Assembly (NCBI GenBank): GCA_035508495.1
Contig: DATJMX010000025.1
Span: 50,460 to 114,459, forward strand
Source of the DNA: Candidatus Binataceae bacterium
Lineage (GTDB): Bacteria; Desulfobacterota; Binatia; Binatales; Binataceae
Reading direction: 5' to 3'
Length of the DNA stretch: 64,000 bases
The notes under the pieces are model-generated. The model was not told the origin of the DNA. It saw only the letters and a list, made by a program, of their open reading frames with translations, and ran no database searches. A program made the position numbers and the translations under genes. Below are positions 9,000 through 19,189 of this stretch, piece by piece. Each line of letters starts with the position of its first letter. The stretch's first letter is position 1.

Positions 9000-9626
9000 G
9001 TGGCCAGGAATCTTGGTCCGGTATGCCGGCTGTGCCGGCGCGAGGGACTTAAGCTCTTCTTAAAGGGAGAGCGATGCTACAGCGACAAGTGTGCGATCGA
9101 GCGGCGTAACTATCCGCCCGGAGCGCACGGCCAGGCGCGCACGCGCTTTTCCGAATTCGCAATCCGGTTGCGCGAGAAACAGAAAGTCAAGCGCATCTAC
9201 GGCCTGCAGGAAAAGCAGTTCGAAGCCTACTTCGAAGAGGCCAACCGCCTGCCTGGCAACACCGGCGAGAGCTTGCTGGTACTGCTCGAGCGGCGGCTTG
9301 ACAACGTGATTTATCGGCTCGGCTTCGCGAGCTCGCTGGCGCAGGCGCGCCAGCTCGTGCGCCACGGTCATTATCAGGTGAACGCCAAGAAGGTCACCAT
9401 ACCTTCGTATCTGGTCGCCGTTGGTGACGTCGTGAGTATCACCGAGAGCAGCCGCACCAAGAAGGTGATTGCCGAGGCGATCGAGATGGCGCAGCGGCGC
9501 GGAGTGCCGCCATGGATCGCGCTCGAACGTGAACAGTTCCGCGGTTCGCTCAGAACGCTGCCGACGCGCGGCGACCTGACGATGCCGATAAGCGAAAAGT
9601 TGATCGTCGAACACTACTCGAGATAG
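9000..9626 (+). CDS. rpsD: 30S ribosomal protein S4 (zinc form)
   Basis: Primary assembly protein binding the 5' domain of 16S rRNA; E. coli S4 is also the alpha-operon translational repressor. The start is GTG at 9000 after AGGGGATATAGCAA, giving MARNLGPVCRLCRREGLKLF. Four Cys in the first ~45 residues (CRLC, C, C) form the zinc-finger C+ variant. The S4 RNA-binding domain is at RRLDNVIYRLGFASSLAQARQLV split over two helices. Length 208 residues. Confidence 0.97.
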   Translation: MARNLGPVCRLCRREGLKLFLKGERCYSDKCAIERRNYPPGAHGQARTRFSEFAIRLREKQKVKRIYGLQEKQFEAYFEEANRLPGNTGESLLVLLERRLDNVIYRLGFASSLAQARQLVRHGHYQVNAKKVTIPSYLVAVGDVVSITESSRTKKVIAEAIEMAQRRGVPPWIALEREQFRGSLRTLPTRGDLTMPISEKLIVEHYSR

Positions 9627-9711
9627 CGCGGAGGAAGTGGTTCGGCGTCCCGGCTCGTGGTGAGCCCGTGGGGCGCCAAAATTCCAAATTCCATTTAGAG
9701 ATCATCGAACT

Positions 9712-10740
9712 ATGCAGAACGATTGGCGAGACCTCATCAAACCCAAAGCGGTTGAATTCGAAGAAAAGGAACTTACCCCTTCCTACGGTAAGTTCTATGC
9801 CGAGCCGCTCGAGCGCGGCTACGGTATCACGATCGGCAACGCGCTGCGGCGTGTGCTGCTCTCAACCCTGCCGGGTTTTGCGATTACGGCGGTCCGGATC
9901 AAGGGCGTGCTCCACGAGTTCTCGACGCTGCCCGGAGTCAAAGAGGACGTGACTGATATCGTCCTCAACCTGAAGGAAGTCCGGCTCAAGCTCCACGAGG
10001 GTGACGAGCTGACTGCTGCGCTTAAGGTCAAAGGTGACGCCGTCGTCACGGCGCGTGATATCACGGGCGGGCCGAGCCTTGAAGTGCTCACTCCCGATCG
10101 GCATATCGCGACGCTCGACAAGGGCGCCGACCTCGACATGGAACTCGTGATCAAGCGCGGTCGCGGCTATGTGCCGGGCGAGCGCACCGATGACGAGGAG
10201 CCAATCGGGACCATTCGTCTCGATGCGATCTTCTCGCCGATTCGCAAGGTCAACTTCGTCGTGACCAACGCGCGCGTCGGCCAGCGCACAGATTACGATC
10301 GGCTTGCGATCGAAATCTGGACCGACGGTTCGATCTCTCCGCGTGACGCGATCACCTACGCGGCGCGGGTGTTGCGCGATCAGATGACGATTTTCGCGGG
10401 CGTCGAGGAAGAAGCGGCTCCGCAGGGCGCGGCGATCGAGACCGGCGAAACGCGGCCCACGATCAGCGAGCTGCTCTATCGTCCGGTCGAGGGGCTGCCG
10501 ATTTCAGTGCGCGCCTTCAACGGCCTGCAGAACGCGGACATCAAGTATATCGGCGAGCTGGTGCAGCGCACCGAGCAGGACATGCTCCGCATCAAGAACT
10601 TCGGGCGCAAGTCGCTCAATGAGATCAAGGAAGTCCTCGCCGACATGGGACTCTCGCTCGGCATGCGGCTGGAAAACCTGCCGCCGCGCGGCGAGCTGGA
10701 TCGGATGTGGGAGGAACAGGAGCGGCGCGAGTCGGCGTAA
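9712..10740 (+). CDS. rpoA: DNA-directed RNA polymerase alpha subunit
   Basis: Alpha subunit, assembling as a dimer that scaffolds beta and beta'. The N-terminal domain includes [20 protein letters not shown] and [16 protein letters not shown]. The C-terminal domain, which contacts UP elements and activators, includes [28 protein letters not shown] in pieces. At 342 residues it is normal. It lies in the alpha operon between S4 and L17; an 85-nt leader precedes it. Confidence 0.98.
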   Translation: MQNDWRDLIKPKAVEFEEKELTPSYGKFYAEPLERGYGITIGNALRRVLLSTLPGFAITAVRIKGVLHEFSTLPGVKEDVTDIVLNLKEVRLKLHEGDELTAALKVKGDAVVTARDITGGPSLEVLTPDRHIATLDKGADLDMELVIKRGRGYVPGERTDDEEPIGTIRLDAIFSPIRKVNFVVTNARVGQRTDYDRLAIEIWTDGSISPRDAITYAARVLRDQMTIFAGVEEEAAPQGAAIETGETRPTISELLYRPVEGLPISVRAFNGLQNADIKYIGELVQRTEQDMLRIKNFGRKSLNEIKEVLADMGLSLGMRLENLPPRGELDRMWEEQERRESA

Positions 10741-10768
10741 GCCTGCCGCCCCGGAGTGAGTCAGTAAA

Positions 10769-11209
10769 ATGCGTCACCTCAACAAGGGACGAAAACTTAA
10801 TCGTACTTCCTCGCATCGGAAGGCGCTCTTCAAGAACATGGTGCTGAGCCTGATTCGTCACGGCCGCATCAAGACCACCGATCCCAAGGCCAAAGAGCTC
10901 AGGCGCGTGGCGGATCGCATGGTCACGCTCGGCAAGAAAGGCGACCTCGCCGCACGCCGCCGCGCGTTTGACTTCATTCAGTCGCACGAGATGGTGAAGA
11001 AGCTGTTCGATGAGATCGCGCCGCGCTACAAGGATCGCAACGGCGGCTACACCCGCGTGATCAAGTTCGGCCATCGCCGCGGCGACGCTGCGATGCTCTC
11101 GATCATCGAGTTCACGGGCCAGGAAGAAACGACCCAGCAGAAGAAGCCCAAGAAGCGCGCCCGCAAGCAGGAAGGCGAGCAGACCGAAAGGCGCGCCGCC
11201 GCTGGCTGA
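10769..11209 (+). CDS. rplQ: 50S ribosomal protein L17
   Basis: 50S protein near the peptide exit. Begins [20 protein letters not shown], the canonical L17 N terminus, with [19 protein letters not shown] and [24 protein letters not shown]. The C terminus carries an extra Lys/Glu/Gln/Arg-rich tail after about residue 120, giving 146 residues versus 127 in E. coli. It is the last gene of the operon, followed by a strong terminator. Confidence 0.97.
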   Translation: MRHLNKGRKLNRTSSHRKALFKNMVLSLIRHGRIKTTDPKAKELRRVADRMVTLGKKGDLAARRRAFDFIQSHEMVKKLFDEIAPRYKDRNGGYTRVIKFGHRRGDAAMLSIIEFTGQEETTQQKKPKKRARKQEGEQTERRAAAG

Positions 11210-11238
11210 TTGCTTTCTGCCACGAGAAGAACTAACCA

Positions 11239-11264
11239 GGGCGGTCGATCCGGACCGCCCTTTT
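11239..11264 (+). terminator. Intrinsic terminator of the ribosomal protein operon
   Basis: Perfect 8-bp stem GGGCGGTC / GACCGCCC with a 6-nt loop, directly followed by TTTTCATTT. It lies 30 nt downstream of the rplQ stop and closes the long S10-spc-alpha transcription unit. Confidence 0.92.
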
Positions 11265-11394
11265 CATTTCAGCCAATCCAGTTTTCGATTTTTAGGTTTG
11301 GAATTCGCAGGGCAAATGCGCAATTCCTTTTCGGTTCGTTCGCCAGAACTTCAGGTTCATAGTAGGCTGCGCGAGTGGCGATGCTTTTTACCTG

Positions 11395-11790
11395 ATGCGG
11401 ATGAAGCTTGGGCGATTCACACTTGCGATTGCGGCGATCGCGATGTTCGCGGTCGCGGGATGTGGCGAGCCACCAATTTCGAATCGCGCGGTTCAGCTCG
11501 ACGATCTCCAGGCTGAAACCGGCCGCGTCAAAGTCAAAGAGCAGGAATGTACGCTCAGCGCGATGAAACGCTCCGACGATTCGATCGCGGAAATCGTCAG
11601 TTCGCCGGATCTATCAATCGACATGCGAATGCAGGCCGTTGTCGACCAGCGCAACCGCGATCTCGCCAAGTGCGAGTCCGACGCTGACAACGCCAACGAT
11701 CAACTAACGGAAGGCGAACGCACCGATTACCAGAACGAGACGCAGGAGCAACGCCAGCGCGTCGCCGCGATCATTCTCAGTCAGCCTTGA
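11395..11790 (+). CDS. Small secreted lipoprotein, unknown function
   Basis: 131-residue product with a type II signal peptide: MRMKLGRFTLAIAAIAMFAV then lipobox AVAG-C, predicting lipidation at Cys24. The mature part is acidic, predicted helical and low in hydrophobics (DLQAETGRVKVKEQE, VDQRNRDLAKCESDADNAND). A second ATG lies two codons downstream (11401). No family recognised. It stands alone after the ribosomal terminator and is convergent with the gene at 11815. The stretch 11265-11394 between terminator and start holds no other gene. Confidence 0.75.
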   Translation: MRMKLGRFTLAIAAIAMFAVAGCGEPPISNRAVQLDDLQAETGRVKVKEQECTLSAMKRSDDSIAEIVSSPDLSIDMRMQAVVDQRNRDLAKCESDADNANDQLTEGERTDYQNETQEQRQRVAAIILSQP

Positions 11791-11814
11791 GCCTCGACCC
11801 GCTTCGCTTCCGCC

Positions 11815-12660
11815 TTAGAAGCGCGCGTTGGGGACCGGTAGTCCCGGCACGCTCGCACGCATCTTCCAGATCGTGCCCTTGCGCGCGGCGTCTTCAGTGT
11901 TGTCCGCCGTGACGACATACAAATCATTGCGATCGCGAACGCCGAAGGTGAGGCTCGTCACCATCGTGGCCGGAAACTTGATGCGCTCCTTCACGACGCC
12001 ATCGTTGCCGAAGTGAACGACCTCGCCGACGCGCACCGCCGCAACCCATACGCCGCCTTCCGCGTCGACCGCGAGGCCGTCGGGCATCCCCTCGGGGAGC
12101 TTCGCGAAAACGCGTCGATCCTTCACGCCGCCGTCCGCGGTGACATCGTAAACCCATACAGCCTGCGTCGGAGAATCGGAGTGATAAAGCATCTTGCGAT
12201 TCGGGCTCAGACCCAGACCGTTTGTCACTTCGATTCCGTCCCAGAGCTTGGTCGCTTTACCGGGAGGATCGATTCGAAACAGGCTGCCCGGGATCGGCTT
12301 GTTGTTGCTCAGCGGATCGAAATTGAGGTTGCCGCTGTAAACGCTGCCCTGATCGTTGGTGGTCAGATCGTTGAGGCCCATCAGCGGCTTGCCGTCCCAT
12401 TCGGCGAAGAGGTCTCGGCTCTTGGCGGTCTGCTCATCGAACAGGATGAGGCTGCGTCCGGTGGTGACGATGCCGCCGCCCTGGTTGAACATCATGCCGC
12501 CAACACCGCGCCGCTTCGGGATCACGGTCTCGATGCGGCCGTCGGGATTGCGTCGATAGACGCCGCCATTAGGTACGTCACTGAAGTAGAGCCGATCCTG
12601 CTCGTCGACGCGCGGCGCTTCGATGAGCCCATAGCCGCTGGCCAGCATCTCGAACTTCAT
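11815..12660 (-). CDS. SMP-30/gluconolactonase/LRE-like beta-propeller protein
   Basis: 281-residue protein resembling the SMP-30/gluconolactonase family, six-bladed propellers that hydrolyse lactones with one divalent metal. Supporting segments are LIEAPRVDEQDRLYFSDVPNGGVYR, GLNDLTTNDQGSVYSGN, VTNGLGLSPNRKMLYHSDS and MPDGLAVDAEGGVWVAAVRVGEV, the repeated blade motifs containing the Glu, Asn and Asp metal ligands of the family. The start at 12660 (MKFEMLASG) is preferred over 12690 because GGAGG lies 9 nt upstream of it. No signal peptide is seen. The substrate is unknown. Confidence 0.85.
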   Translation of the reverse strand: MKFEMLASGYGLIEAPRVDEQDRLYFSDVPNGGVYRRNPDGRIETVIPKRRGVGGMMFNQGGGIVTTGRSLILFDEQTAKSRDLFAEWDGKPLMGLNDLTTNDQGSVYSGNLNFDPLSNNKPIPGSLFRIDPPGKATKLWDGIEVTNGLGLSPNRKMLYHSDSPTQAVWVYDVTADGGVKDRRVFAKLPEGMPDGLAVDAEGGVWVAAVRVGEVVHFGNDGVVKERIKFPATMVTSLTFGVRDRNDLYVVTADNTEDAARKGTIWKMRASVPGLPVPNARF

Positions 12661-12761
12661 CGCGATGAACCTCCACCGCCCGTTTAGCACGGACGGCGCA
12701 GTATCGGCGAGCGCGCGATAACTCTCCTTTGCCGTGCTGCGACGAATGTGATTTTTCAGAG

Positions 12762-15700
12762 CTAAGCCTCGATCGGGCCTTGGGGCAGGAGTGGCAGCGG
12801 GCTGGTTGGGCGTGGGCGATTCTGATCGGCGAGGCGCAGGCGGCGATGGCAGAGGTAGATCAGCACCGGCTGCAGCACTCGGGTCAGGAGCATGATCGCT
12901 AGCGCGCCGCCGATTACGACGATCGCGAGCGGCTGCTGCGTTTGTGCGCCGATACGCGTCGAAAGCGCTGCCGGGAGCAGGCCGAACGCATCAACGAGAT
13001 CGGTCATCACCGTGGCGCGCAGGCGGCGATCCGATCCCATGATGATCGACTCGACGAACGGATGACCTTCCTCGATGAGCTGGCGAATGTAAGAACTGAG
13101 CAGGATCCCGTCCATCACCGCGATGCCGAAGATCGAAATGAAGCCGACAGCCGCGGAGACGCTGAACGGCGTATGCGTGATGATGAGGCCCAGGATACCG
13201 CCGAGGCATGCGACCGGGATCTGCGCCATGATGATGAAGGTGTCGACGAGCGAAGTCGTCGCGCCGTAAAGCACGCCCGCGATCAGCAGCAACGCGAACG
13301 GCACGACGATCATGAGACGGCGATTGGCGGCCTCGAGCTCGCCGTATTCTCCCGCCCATTGCAAATGAGTTCCTTCAGGTAGCGTTACGCGGCGGGCGAC
13401 TTCGTTCTTCGCCTGCGCCACTGCGCTTTTCAGGTCGCGACCGTGCACGGCGAATCGCGTAGGCACGTAACGTTCGAGCCCTTCGCGATAAATGAACGAG
13501 GCGCCTTCGGTGGTGTCGATCTTCGCAACCTGGTCGAGCGGGATCGACGCGCCAGACGGCGTGTTGACGCGAATCTGTGAAATCGAATCGAGGCTCTGGC
13601 GGAACTGCGGTTTCCATCGCACTACTAGGTCGAAGCGGCGATCGCCTTCCAGCACTTGGGTGACTGCCTGACCGCCGATCGCGGCCTGCACCACGGCTGC
13701 GACGTCGCCGACGTTCAATCCATAGCGTCCGCATGCCGCGCGGTCGGGCGTGATGCCAAGGTTGGGTTGCCCGATTGAACGGTACACTGCAGTCTCACCG
13801 ATCCCGGGTATCGTATCGAGCACAGCCTTCACATTGTTCGCGACGCGCTCATCAACCTCGAGATCGGGGCCGAACACCTTGACCGAGTTCGAGCCCTTCA
13901 CGCCGGAGAGCGCCTCGTTGACGTTGTCTTCGATGTTCTGTGAGTAGTCGAAACTCACGCCTGGAAAGCGCCGCGTCAGTTGCTGATCGATCTCGCGGAC
14001 CAGACGCTCCTTGGTCATCCCAACGGGCCACTGCTCCTGAGGCTTGAGCTCAACTGAAAATTCACTGTTGAAGAAGCCCGTCGCATCGGTGCCGTCGTCG
14101 GGGCGACCGAGTTGCGAGACGACGGTAGTGACCTCGGGGAAACTGCGGAACACGTCGCGCATCGCGTTGGTGAGCCGGGCCGCATGCTCGATCGAAATCG
14201 TGAGCGGCATCGTGGCGCGCGCCCAGATATTTCCTTCCTCGAGCTTCGGAAGGAATTGGCCGCCCAGCAATGGAAAGGCTGAGAGAACAGCCACGATGAT
14301 CGTCGCTATCGCCGCCAGCGTGAGGCGCGGCCAGCGCAGAACACGCGCGAAGAGGGAATGGTAGAAGCGGGCTATCGCTGCCCAAATCGGATTCGGCAGC
14401 GTCTTCATTCCGCGCGCGAAGAAATAACTGCAGAGCACCGGCGTCAGCGAGATTGCGAGGACAATCGCGGTGCCGAGTGCGAACGCGTAAGTATGGGACA
14501 TCGGTGAGAAGATCGCGCCTTCCACCCCGCGCATCGTAAACAGCGGAAGAAACGCGACCAGGAAAATGATCGTCGAGAACAGCATCGGTTGGCCGACTTC
14601 CTGCGCCGCCCGCAGGATTCTCAACCTGATGCTTTCACGCGATCGCTCGGGCGCCGTTAGATGACGCTCGATGTTTTCCATCACGATGACCGTGGTGTCG
14701 ATGATGATGCCGAAGTCGATGGCGCCCAGCGAAATCAGGTTCGCCGGCGTGTCGGTGAGATGCATCAGGCTGAATGCGCCGCAGAGCGCCAGCGGGATGT
14801 TGACCGCCGCAATCAGCGCCGCACGCAGGTTGCCGAGAAAAAACACCAGCACCAGGAAAACCAGCGTCATGCCGATCGTGAGGTTCTCGAATACCGTGCG
14901 CAGGGTGGTGTCGACGAGGTTCGTGCGGTCGTAATAGGGAACTATCGAATAGCCCTTTGGCAGGATGCCGGAGGTGTTCAGTTCGCGCACCTTAGCCTCG
15001 ACGCCCTTGAGCGTATCCAGCGTGTTGCCATACTTGCGCATCAGAACGATGCCGCTAACGACCTCGTTCTGCTGGTTCATGCCGACGATGCCAAGGCGTG
15101 GCGCGTAGCCGATCTCGACATCGGCAACGTCGGAAACGCGAGTCGGCGTGGCCTTGTTGATGCTGAGTACGACATTGCCAATCGCATCGAGGCCATTAAA
15201 AAAACCGAGACCGCGGACATCGAACGCCTGCTCACCGACAGTCATGTAGTTGCCGCCGGCATTGGTGTTCGAGTTCTGGATTGCGGAAATCAGCGTCGCG
15301 AGCGGCACCTGGTAGTAGTTGAGGCGCATCGGATCGACATCGACGTGATACTGTTTGGTCAGACCGCCGAATCCGGACACGTCCTCGACGCCGGGGACCG
15401 TGCGCAGCTGTTTTTCGAGAATCCAGTCTTCGACTTCCTTCTCGCGCAGCAGATCGTGATCGCGACTTTGAACGGTGTAGCGATAGATTTCGCCGATTGG
15501 ATTGTCGGGCGAAATTGCGGGCGTTATCCCTTGCGGCAGCGTGACGAATGACAACCGGTTGATCGTCTCGACGCGATCCCAGTAGTAGTCGCTATCCCAC
15601 GAAAAGTAACACTTGATGTCGGACAAGCCGTAAAGCGATATCGAGCGCATCGCTTCGAGATCGCGCATGCCCGCGAGCCCGAACTCGAGCGGCACCGTCA

Positions 15701-15893
15701 CCAGCTTTTCGACCTCCTCGGCACTGAGGCCGTTCGGCTGCGCGATTATCTCAACGCGCGGTTGAACCGGATCCGGATAGGCTTCGATATCGAGTTGCGT
15801 GAGCGAAACCGCGCCTGCGAGCATCAAGAGAAGCGCCATGCCGAGAACGACGATTCGCTCCCGGAGCGCCAGCGCCATCAACGACTGGATCAT
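12762..15893 (-). CDS. RND efflux pump, heavy-metal-efflux (CzcA/CusA) type, copy 2
   Basis: Inner-membrane proton-driven pump, 1043 residues, with the RND pattern of a TM1 start (MIQSLMALALRERIVVLGMALLL), two large periplasmic loops and a second TM block. TM4 has the HME-family proton relay pattern GAIDFGIIIDTTVIVMEN (Asp, Asp, Glu). It lies last in an operon with its near-duplicate at 16004, a membrane-fusion protein and an outer-membrane channel. The Met positions used by E. coli CusA for Cu/Ag do not seem to be present (IWARATMPLTIS; ATGFFNSEFSV), so another substrate is likelier; this comparison is from memory. N-terminal TM and C-terminal domains are intact, with no sign of decay. Confidence 0.93.
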   Translation of the reverse strand: MIQSLMALALRERIVVLGMALLLMLAGAVSLTQLDIEAYPDPVQPRVEIIAQPNGLSAEEVEKLVTVPLEFGLAGMRDLEAMRSISLYGLSDIKCYFSWDSDYYWDRVETINRLSFVTLPQGITPAISPDNPIGEIYRYTVQSRDHDLLREKEVEDWILEKQLRTVPGVEDVSGFGGLTKQYHVDVDPMRLNYYQVPLATLISAIQNSNTNAGGNYMTVGEQAFDVRGLGFFNGLDAIGNVVLSINKATPTRVSDVADVEIGYAPRLGIVGMNQQNEVVSGIVLMRKYGNTLDTLKGVEAKVRELNTSGILPKGYSIVPYYDRTNLVDTTLRTVFENLTIGMTLVFLVLVFFLGNLRAALIAAVNIPLALCGAFSLMHLTDTPANLISLGAIDFGIIIDTTVIVMENIERHLTAPERSRESIRLRILRAAQEVGQPMLFSTIIFLVAFLPLFTMRGVEGAIFSPMSHTYAFALGTAIVLAISLTPVLCSYFFARGMKTLPNPIWAAIARFYHSLFARVLRWPRLTLAAIATIIVAVLSAFPLLGGQFLPKLEEGNIWARATMPLTISIEHAARLTNAMRDVFRSFPEVTTVVSQLGRPDDGTDATGFFNSEFSVELKPQEQWPVGMTKERLVREIDQQLTRRFPGVSFDYSQNIEDNVNEALSGVKGSNSVKVFGPDLEVDERVANNVKAVLDTIPGIGETAVYRSIGQPNLGITPDRAACGRYGLNVGDVAAVVQAAIGGQAVTQVLEGDRRFDLVVRWKPQFRQSLDSISQIRVNTPSGASIPLDQVAKIDTTEGASFIYREGLERYVPTRFAVHGRDLKSAVAQAKNEVARRVTLPEGTHLQWAGEYGELEAANRRLMIVVPFALLLIAGVLYGATTSLVDTFIIMAQIPVACLGGILGLIITHTPFSVSAAVGFISIFGIAVMDGILLSSYIRQLIEEGHPFVESIIMGSDRRLRATVMTDLVDAFGLLPAALSTRIGAQTQQPLAIVVIGGALAIMLLTRVLQPVLIYLCHRRLRLADQNRPRPTSPLPLLPQGPIEA

Positions 15894-16003
15894 TGCGACG
15901 GAAGGCGATAGGCGGAGGCCGCCGGCATGACGGCCTCAACGACTGTGCAGATTTGTTGTTGTTCGGGATCCGGATCTAAAGTGAGAGACATGCGCGCGCC
16001 GGC

Positions 16004-19000
16004 TTATACATCGACCGGAGAACCGGGATTCTCCGGCGGCAAAATAGGCAGCGGGCCGGTTGGGCGTGGGCGATTCTGATCGGCAACGCGCAAGCGTCGA
16101 TGGCATAGGTAGATCAGGATGGGCTGGAGAATTCGCGTGATGAGCGCGATGGCGAGACAGCCGCCGATCACGACGATAGCGAGCGGACGCTGAGTCTGCG
16201 CGCCGATCTTCGTCGACATCGCGGCGGGTAACAATCCCAGACCGTCAACCGTCGCCGTCATCATGACCGCGCGAAAGCGCCGATCGGATCCCATGATGAT
16301 CGATTCAACGAATGGATGACCTTCCTCCCAGAGCTGGCGGATATAGAAGCTGAGCAACACGCCGTCCATGACCGCGATGCCGAAGATCGAAATGAAGCCG
16401 ACCGCGGCCGATACGCTGAAGGGCGTGCCCGTGATGATTAATCCCAGGATACCGCCGAGGCAGGCGACCGGGATCTGCGCCATGATGATGAACGTGTCGA
16501 TGAGCGACATCGTTGCGCCGTAGAGCACGCCAGCGATCAGCAGGAGGGCGAACGGGACGACGATCATGAGGCGGCGATTGGCGGCCTGCAGCTCGCCGTA
16601 CTCTCCGGCCCATTCGAGATGGTCACCCTCCGGCAGATGCACCTTCTGTGCGATCTGCCGTTTAGCGTCGATGATTGTCGTTTGTAGATCGCGGCCGCGC
16701 ACGGAGAATCGAATCGGGACGTAGCGCTGCAGCGCGTCGCGATAGATGAACGAGGCACCTTCGGCGGTCTGGACATCGGCGACCTGGTCCAGCGGGATCT
16801 GGCCGCCTTGAGGCATGTTGACGCGAATCTGCTTGATCGCATCGAGGCTCTCGCGATACTGCGGCTTCCAACGCACGACCAGATCGAAGCGCCGATCGCC
16901 TTCGAGCACCTGCGTCACGGCCTGGCCGCCGATCGCCGCCTGCACGACCGCGGCGACGTCGCCGACATTGAGCCCGTAGCGCGAGCATGCGGTCCGGTTG
17001 GGCGTGATTTGCAGATTCGGCTGACCCATCGAGCGAAGCACGACGGTATCGACCACGCCGGGTACCCGATCGAGCACCGCCTTGATCTGGTTGGCGGTGT
17101 TCTCGTCGCTGGCGATATCGGTGCCGAAGACTTTGACCGCGTTCTCGCCGGCCTTGACGCCTGATAGAGCTTCGTCGACGTTGTCTTCGATATTCTGCGA
17201 ATAACTGAAAGACACGCCCGGGAAGCGACTTGTTAACTTGGTGTCAATCTGCCGAACGAGCTGCTCCTTGCTGAGCCCCTCCGGCCACTCTTCCTGGGGC
17301 TTCAGATCGACTGAAAATTCGATGTTGAAAAAACCGGCGATTTCGGTGCCGTCATCGGGGCGGCCGAGTTGCGAGACGACGTTGGTGACTTCGGGAAAGC
17401 TGCGGAACACGGCGCGCATTCCATTGCAAAGCTTGGCGCCGTGCTCGAGCGAAATCGTCAGCGGCATCGTAGCGTGGGCCCAAATATTTCCTTCCTCGAG
17501 CTTGGGCAGGAACTGGCCGCCGAGCTTGGGGAACAGCGACAGGACGAAGACGATCACAGCGCTGATCACCAGCAATGTGATTCTTGGCCAATTGAGTATG
17601 CGTACGAATACCCAATGATATGCGCCTGAGAACCCTTCCCAGAGCGGATTGTGAATGACGCTCATTCCCCGCGCGAAGAAATAAGAACTCAGCACCGGCG
17701 AAAGTGTGATCGCGAGCAGGATCGCCGTCGCCAGCGCGAACGCGTAGGTGTGCGACATCGGCGAGAAGATCGCGCCCTCGACGCCGCGCATCGTGAACAG
17801 CGGCAGGAACGCGATCACGAAGATGATCGTCGAGAACAGCATCGGCTGGCCGACTTCCTGCGCCGCCTGGAGGATTCGGAGCCGGATACTCTCGCGCATC
17901 CGCTCGGGCGCCGTCAGATGGCGCTCGATGTTCTCCATCACGATGACGGTCGTGTCGATGATGATGCCGAAGTCGATCGCGCCGAGCGAAATGAGATTGG
18001 CCGGCGTGTTACTCAGATGCATCAGGCTGAACGCGCCGCACAGCGCCAGCGGGATATTGACCGCCGCGATCAGCGCGGCTTTCAGATTACCCAGGAAGAA
18101 CAGCAGCACGAGAAAAACCAGCGTCATCCCGATCGTCAGGTTCTCCATGACGGTGCGGAGTGTGGTCTCCACCAACTTGGTGCGGTCGTAGTAGGGCACC
18201 ACCTTGTAGCCGTGCGGCAGGATTCCCGAGGTGTTGAGCTCGTGAACCTTGGCCTCGACCCCCTTGAGCGTTTCGAGCGTGTTGCCGTACTTGCGCATCA
18301 GCACGATGCCGGTGACGACTTCGTTCTGCTCGTTCATCCCGACGATTCCGAGGCGCGGCGCGTAGCCAATCTCGACATCGCCAATGTTGGATATTCGAAT
18401 TGGCGTTGCCTTGTTGGTGTTGAGCACCACCTGCTCGATGTCCTCGAGACCGCGGAAGAAACCGAGCCCGCGCACGTCGAAGGCCTGCTCGCCGACGCTC
18501 ATATAGTTGCCGCCGGCGTTGGTGTTTGAGTTCTGTAGCGACGAAATAACGGTGGAGAGAGGTACCTGGTAGTAGTTGAGCAGATGCGGATCGACATCGA
18601 CGTGATACTCCTTGGTCAGGCCGCCGAAACCTGAGACATCCTCGACGCCAGGGGCCGTGCGCAACTGCTTTTCGAGAATCCAGTCCTCGATTTCCTTCTG
18701 CCGAATCAAATCATGATCCGGGCTTTGGACTGAGTAACGATAAATTTCGCCGATAGGATTGTCGGGCGAGATTCCGGGCGTTACGCCCTGAGGCAAAGTG
18801 ACGAATGACAGCCGGTTGATCGTTTCGACACGGTCCCAGTAGTAGTCGCTGTCCCACGAGAAATAGCAGCGGATGTCGGAGAGGCCGTAAATCGAAATCG
18901 AGCGCATCGCTTCGAGATTGCGCATCCCGGCCAGGCCATACTCGGTCGGAACCGTGACGAGCTTCTCCACCTCTTCGGCACTGAGCCCGTTCGGTTGGGT

Positions 19001-19150
19001 GATGACTTCGACCAGCGGCTGAACCGGATCGGGATAGGCTTCGATATCGAGCTGCGAGAACGAGAATGCGCCAGCCAGCAGGAGCATCAATGCGATGCCG
19101 AGTACAACGACACGCTCGCGCAGAGCGAGCGCCATGATCTGACGGATCAT
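16004..19150 (-). CDS. RND efflux pump, heavy-metal-efflux (CzcA/CusA) type, copy 1
   Basis: 1048-residue pump, the upstream member of the tandem pair. It starts MIRQIMALALRERVVVLGIA and shares long identical runs with the copy at 12762 over its whole length, including the TM4 proton-relay segment and QPNGLSAEEVEKLVTVP. Divergence is concentrated in periplasmic patches such as the segments around residues 610-700. The C terminus (NRPRPTGPLPILPPENPGSPVDV) is the least conserved end. It starts 39 nt after the adaptor stop. It probably works with that adaptor and channel; whether both pumps form mixed trimers is unknown. Confidence 0.94.
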   Translation of the reverse strand: MIRQIMALALRERVVVLGIALMLLLAGAFSFSQLDIEAYPDPVQPLVEVITQPNGLSAEEVEKLVTVPTEYGLAGMRNLEAMRSISIYGLSDIRCYFSWDSDYYWDRVETINRLSFVTLPQGVTPGISPDNPIGEIYRYSVQSPDHDLIRQKEIEDWILEKQLRTAPGVEDVSGFGGLTKEYHVDVDPHLLNYYQVPLSTVISSLQNSNTNAGGNYMSVGEQAFDVRGLGFFRGLEDIEQVVLNTNKATPIRISNIGDVEIGYAPRLGIVGMNEQNEVVTGIVLMRKYGNTLETLKGVEAKVHELNTSGILPHGYKVVPYYDRTKLVETTLRTVMENLTIGMTLVFLVLLFFLGNLKAALIAAVNIPLALCGAFSLMHLSNTPANLISLGAIDFGIIIDTTVIVMENIERHLTAPERMRESIRLRILQAAQEVGQPMLFSTIIFVIAFLPLFTMRGVEGAIFSPMSHTYAFALATAILLAITLSPVLSSYFFARGMSVIHNPLWEGFSGAYHWVFVRILNWPRITLLVISAVIVFVLSLFPKLGGQFLPKLEEGNIWAHATMPLTISLEHGAKLCNGMRAVFRSFPEVTNVVSQLGRPDDGTEIAGFFNIEFSVDLKPQEEWPEGLSKEQLVRQIDTKLTSRFPGVSFSYSQNIEDNVDEALSGVKAGENAVKVFGTDIASDENTANQIKAVLDRVPGVVDTVVLRSMGQPNLQITPNRTACSRYGLNVGDVAAVVQAAIGGQAVTQVLEGDRRFDLVVRWKPQYRESLDAIKQIRVNMPQGGQIPLDQVADVQTAEGASFIYRDALQRYVPIRFSVRGRDLQTTIIDAKRQIAQKVHLPEGDHLEWAGEYGELQAANRRLMIVVPFALLLIAGVLYGATMSLIDTFIIMAQIPVACLGGILGLIITGTPFSVSAAVGFISIFGIAVMDGVLLSFYIRQLWEEGHPFVESIIMGSDRRFRAVMMTATVDGLGLLPAAMSTKIGAQTQRPLAIVVIGGCLAIALITRILQPILIYLCHRRLRVADQNRPRPTGPLPILPPENPGSPVDV

Positions 19151-19189
19151 CGGTCGCTCGAAGCCGCTCCTGCAAACATCCGCATACGC

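Noticed and set aside
15920..15942. GAGGCC/GGCCTC inverted repeat between the two RND genes
   Set aside because: Short, GC-rich and imperfect; no T-run, no second copy noticed, so no call as terminator or REP.
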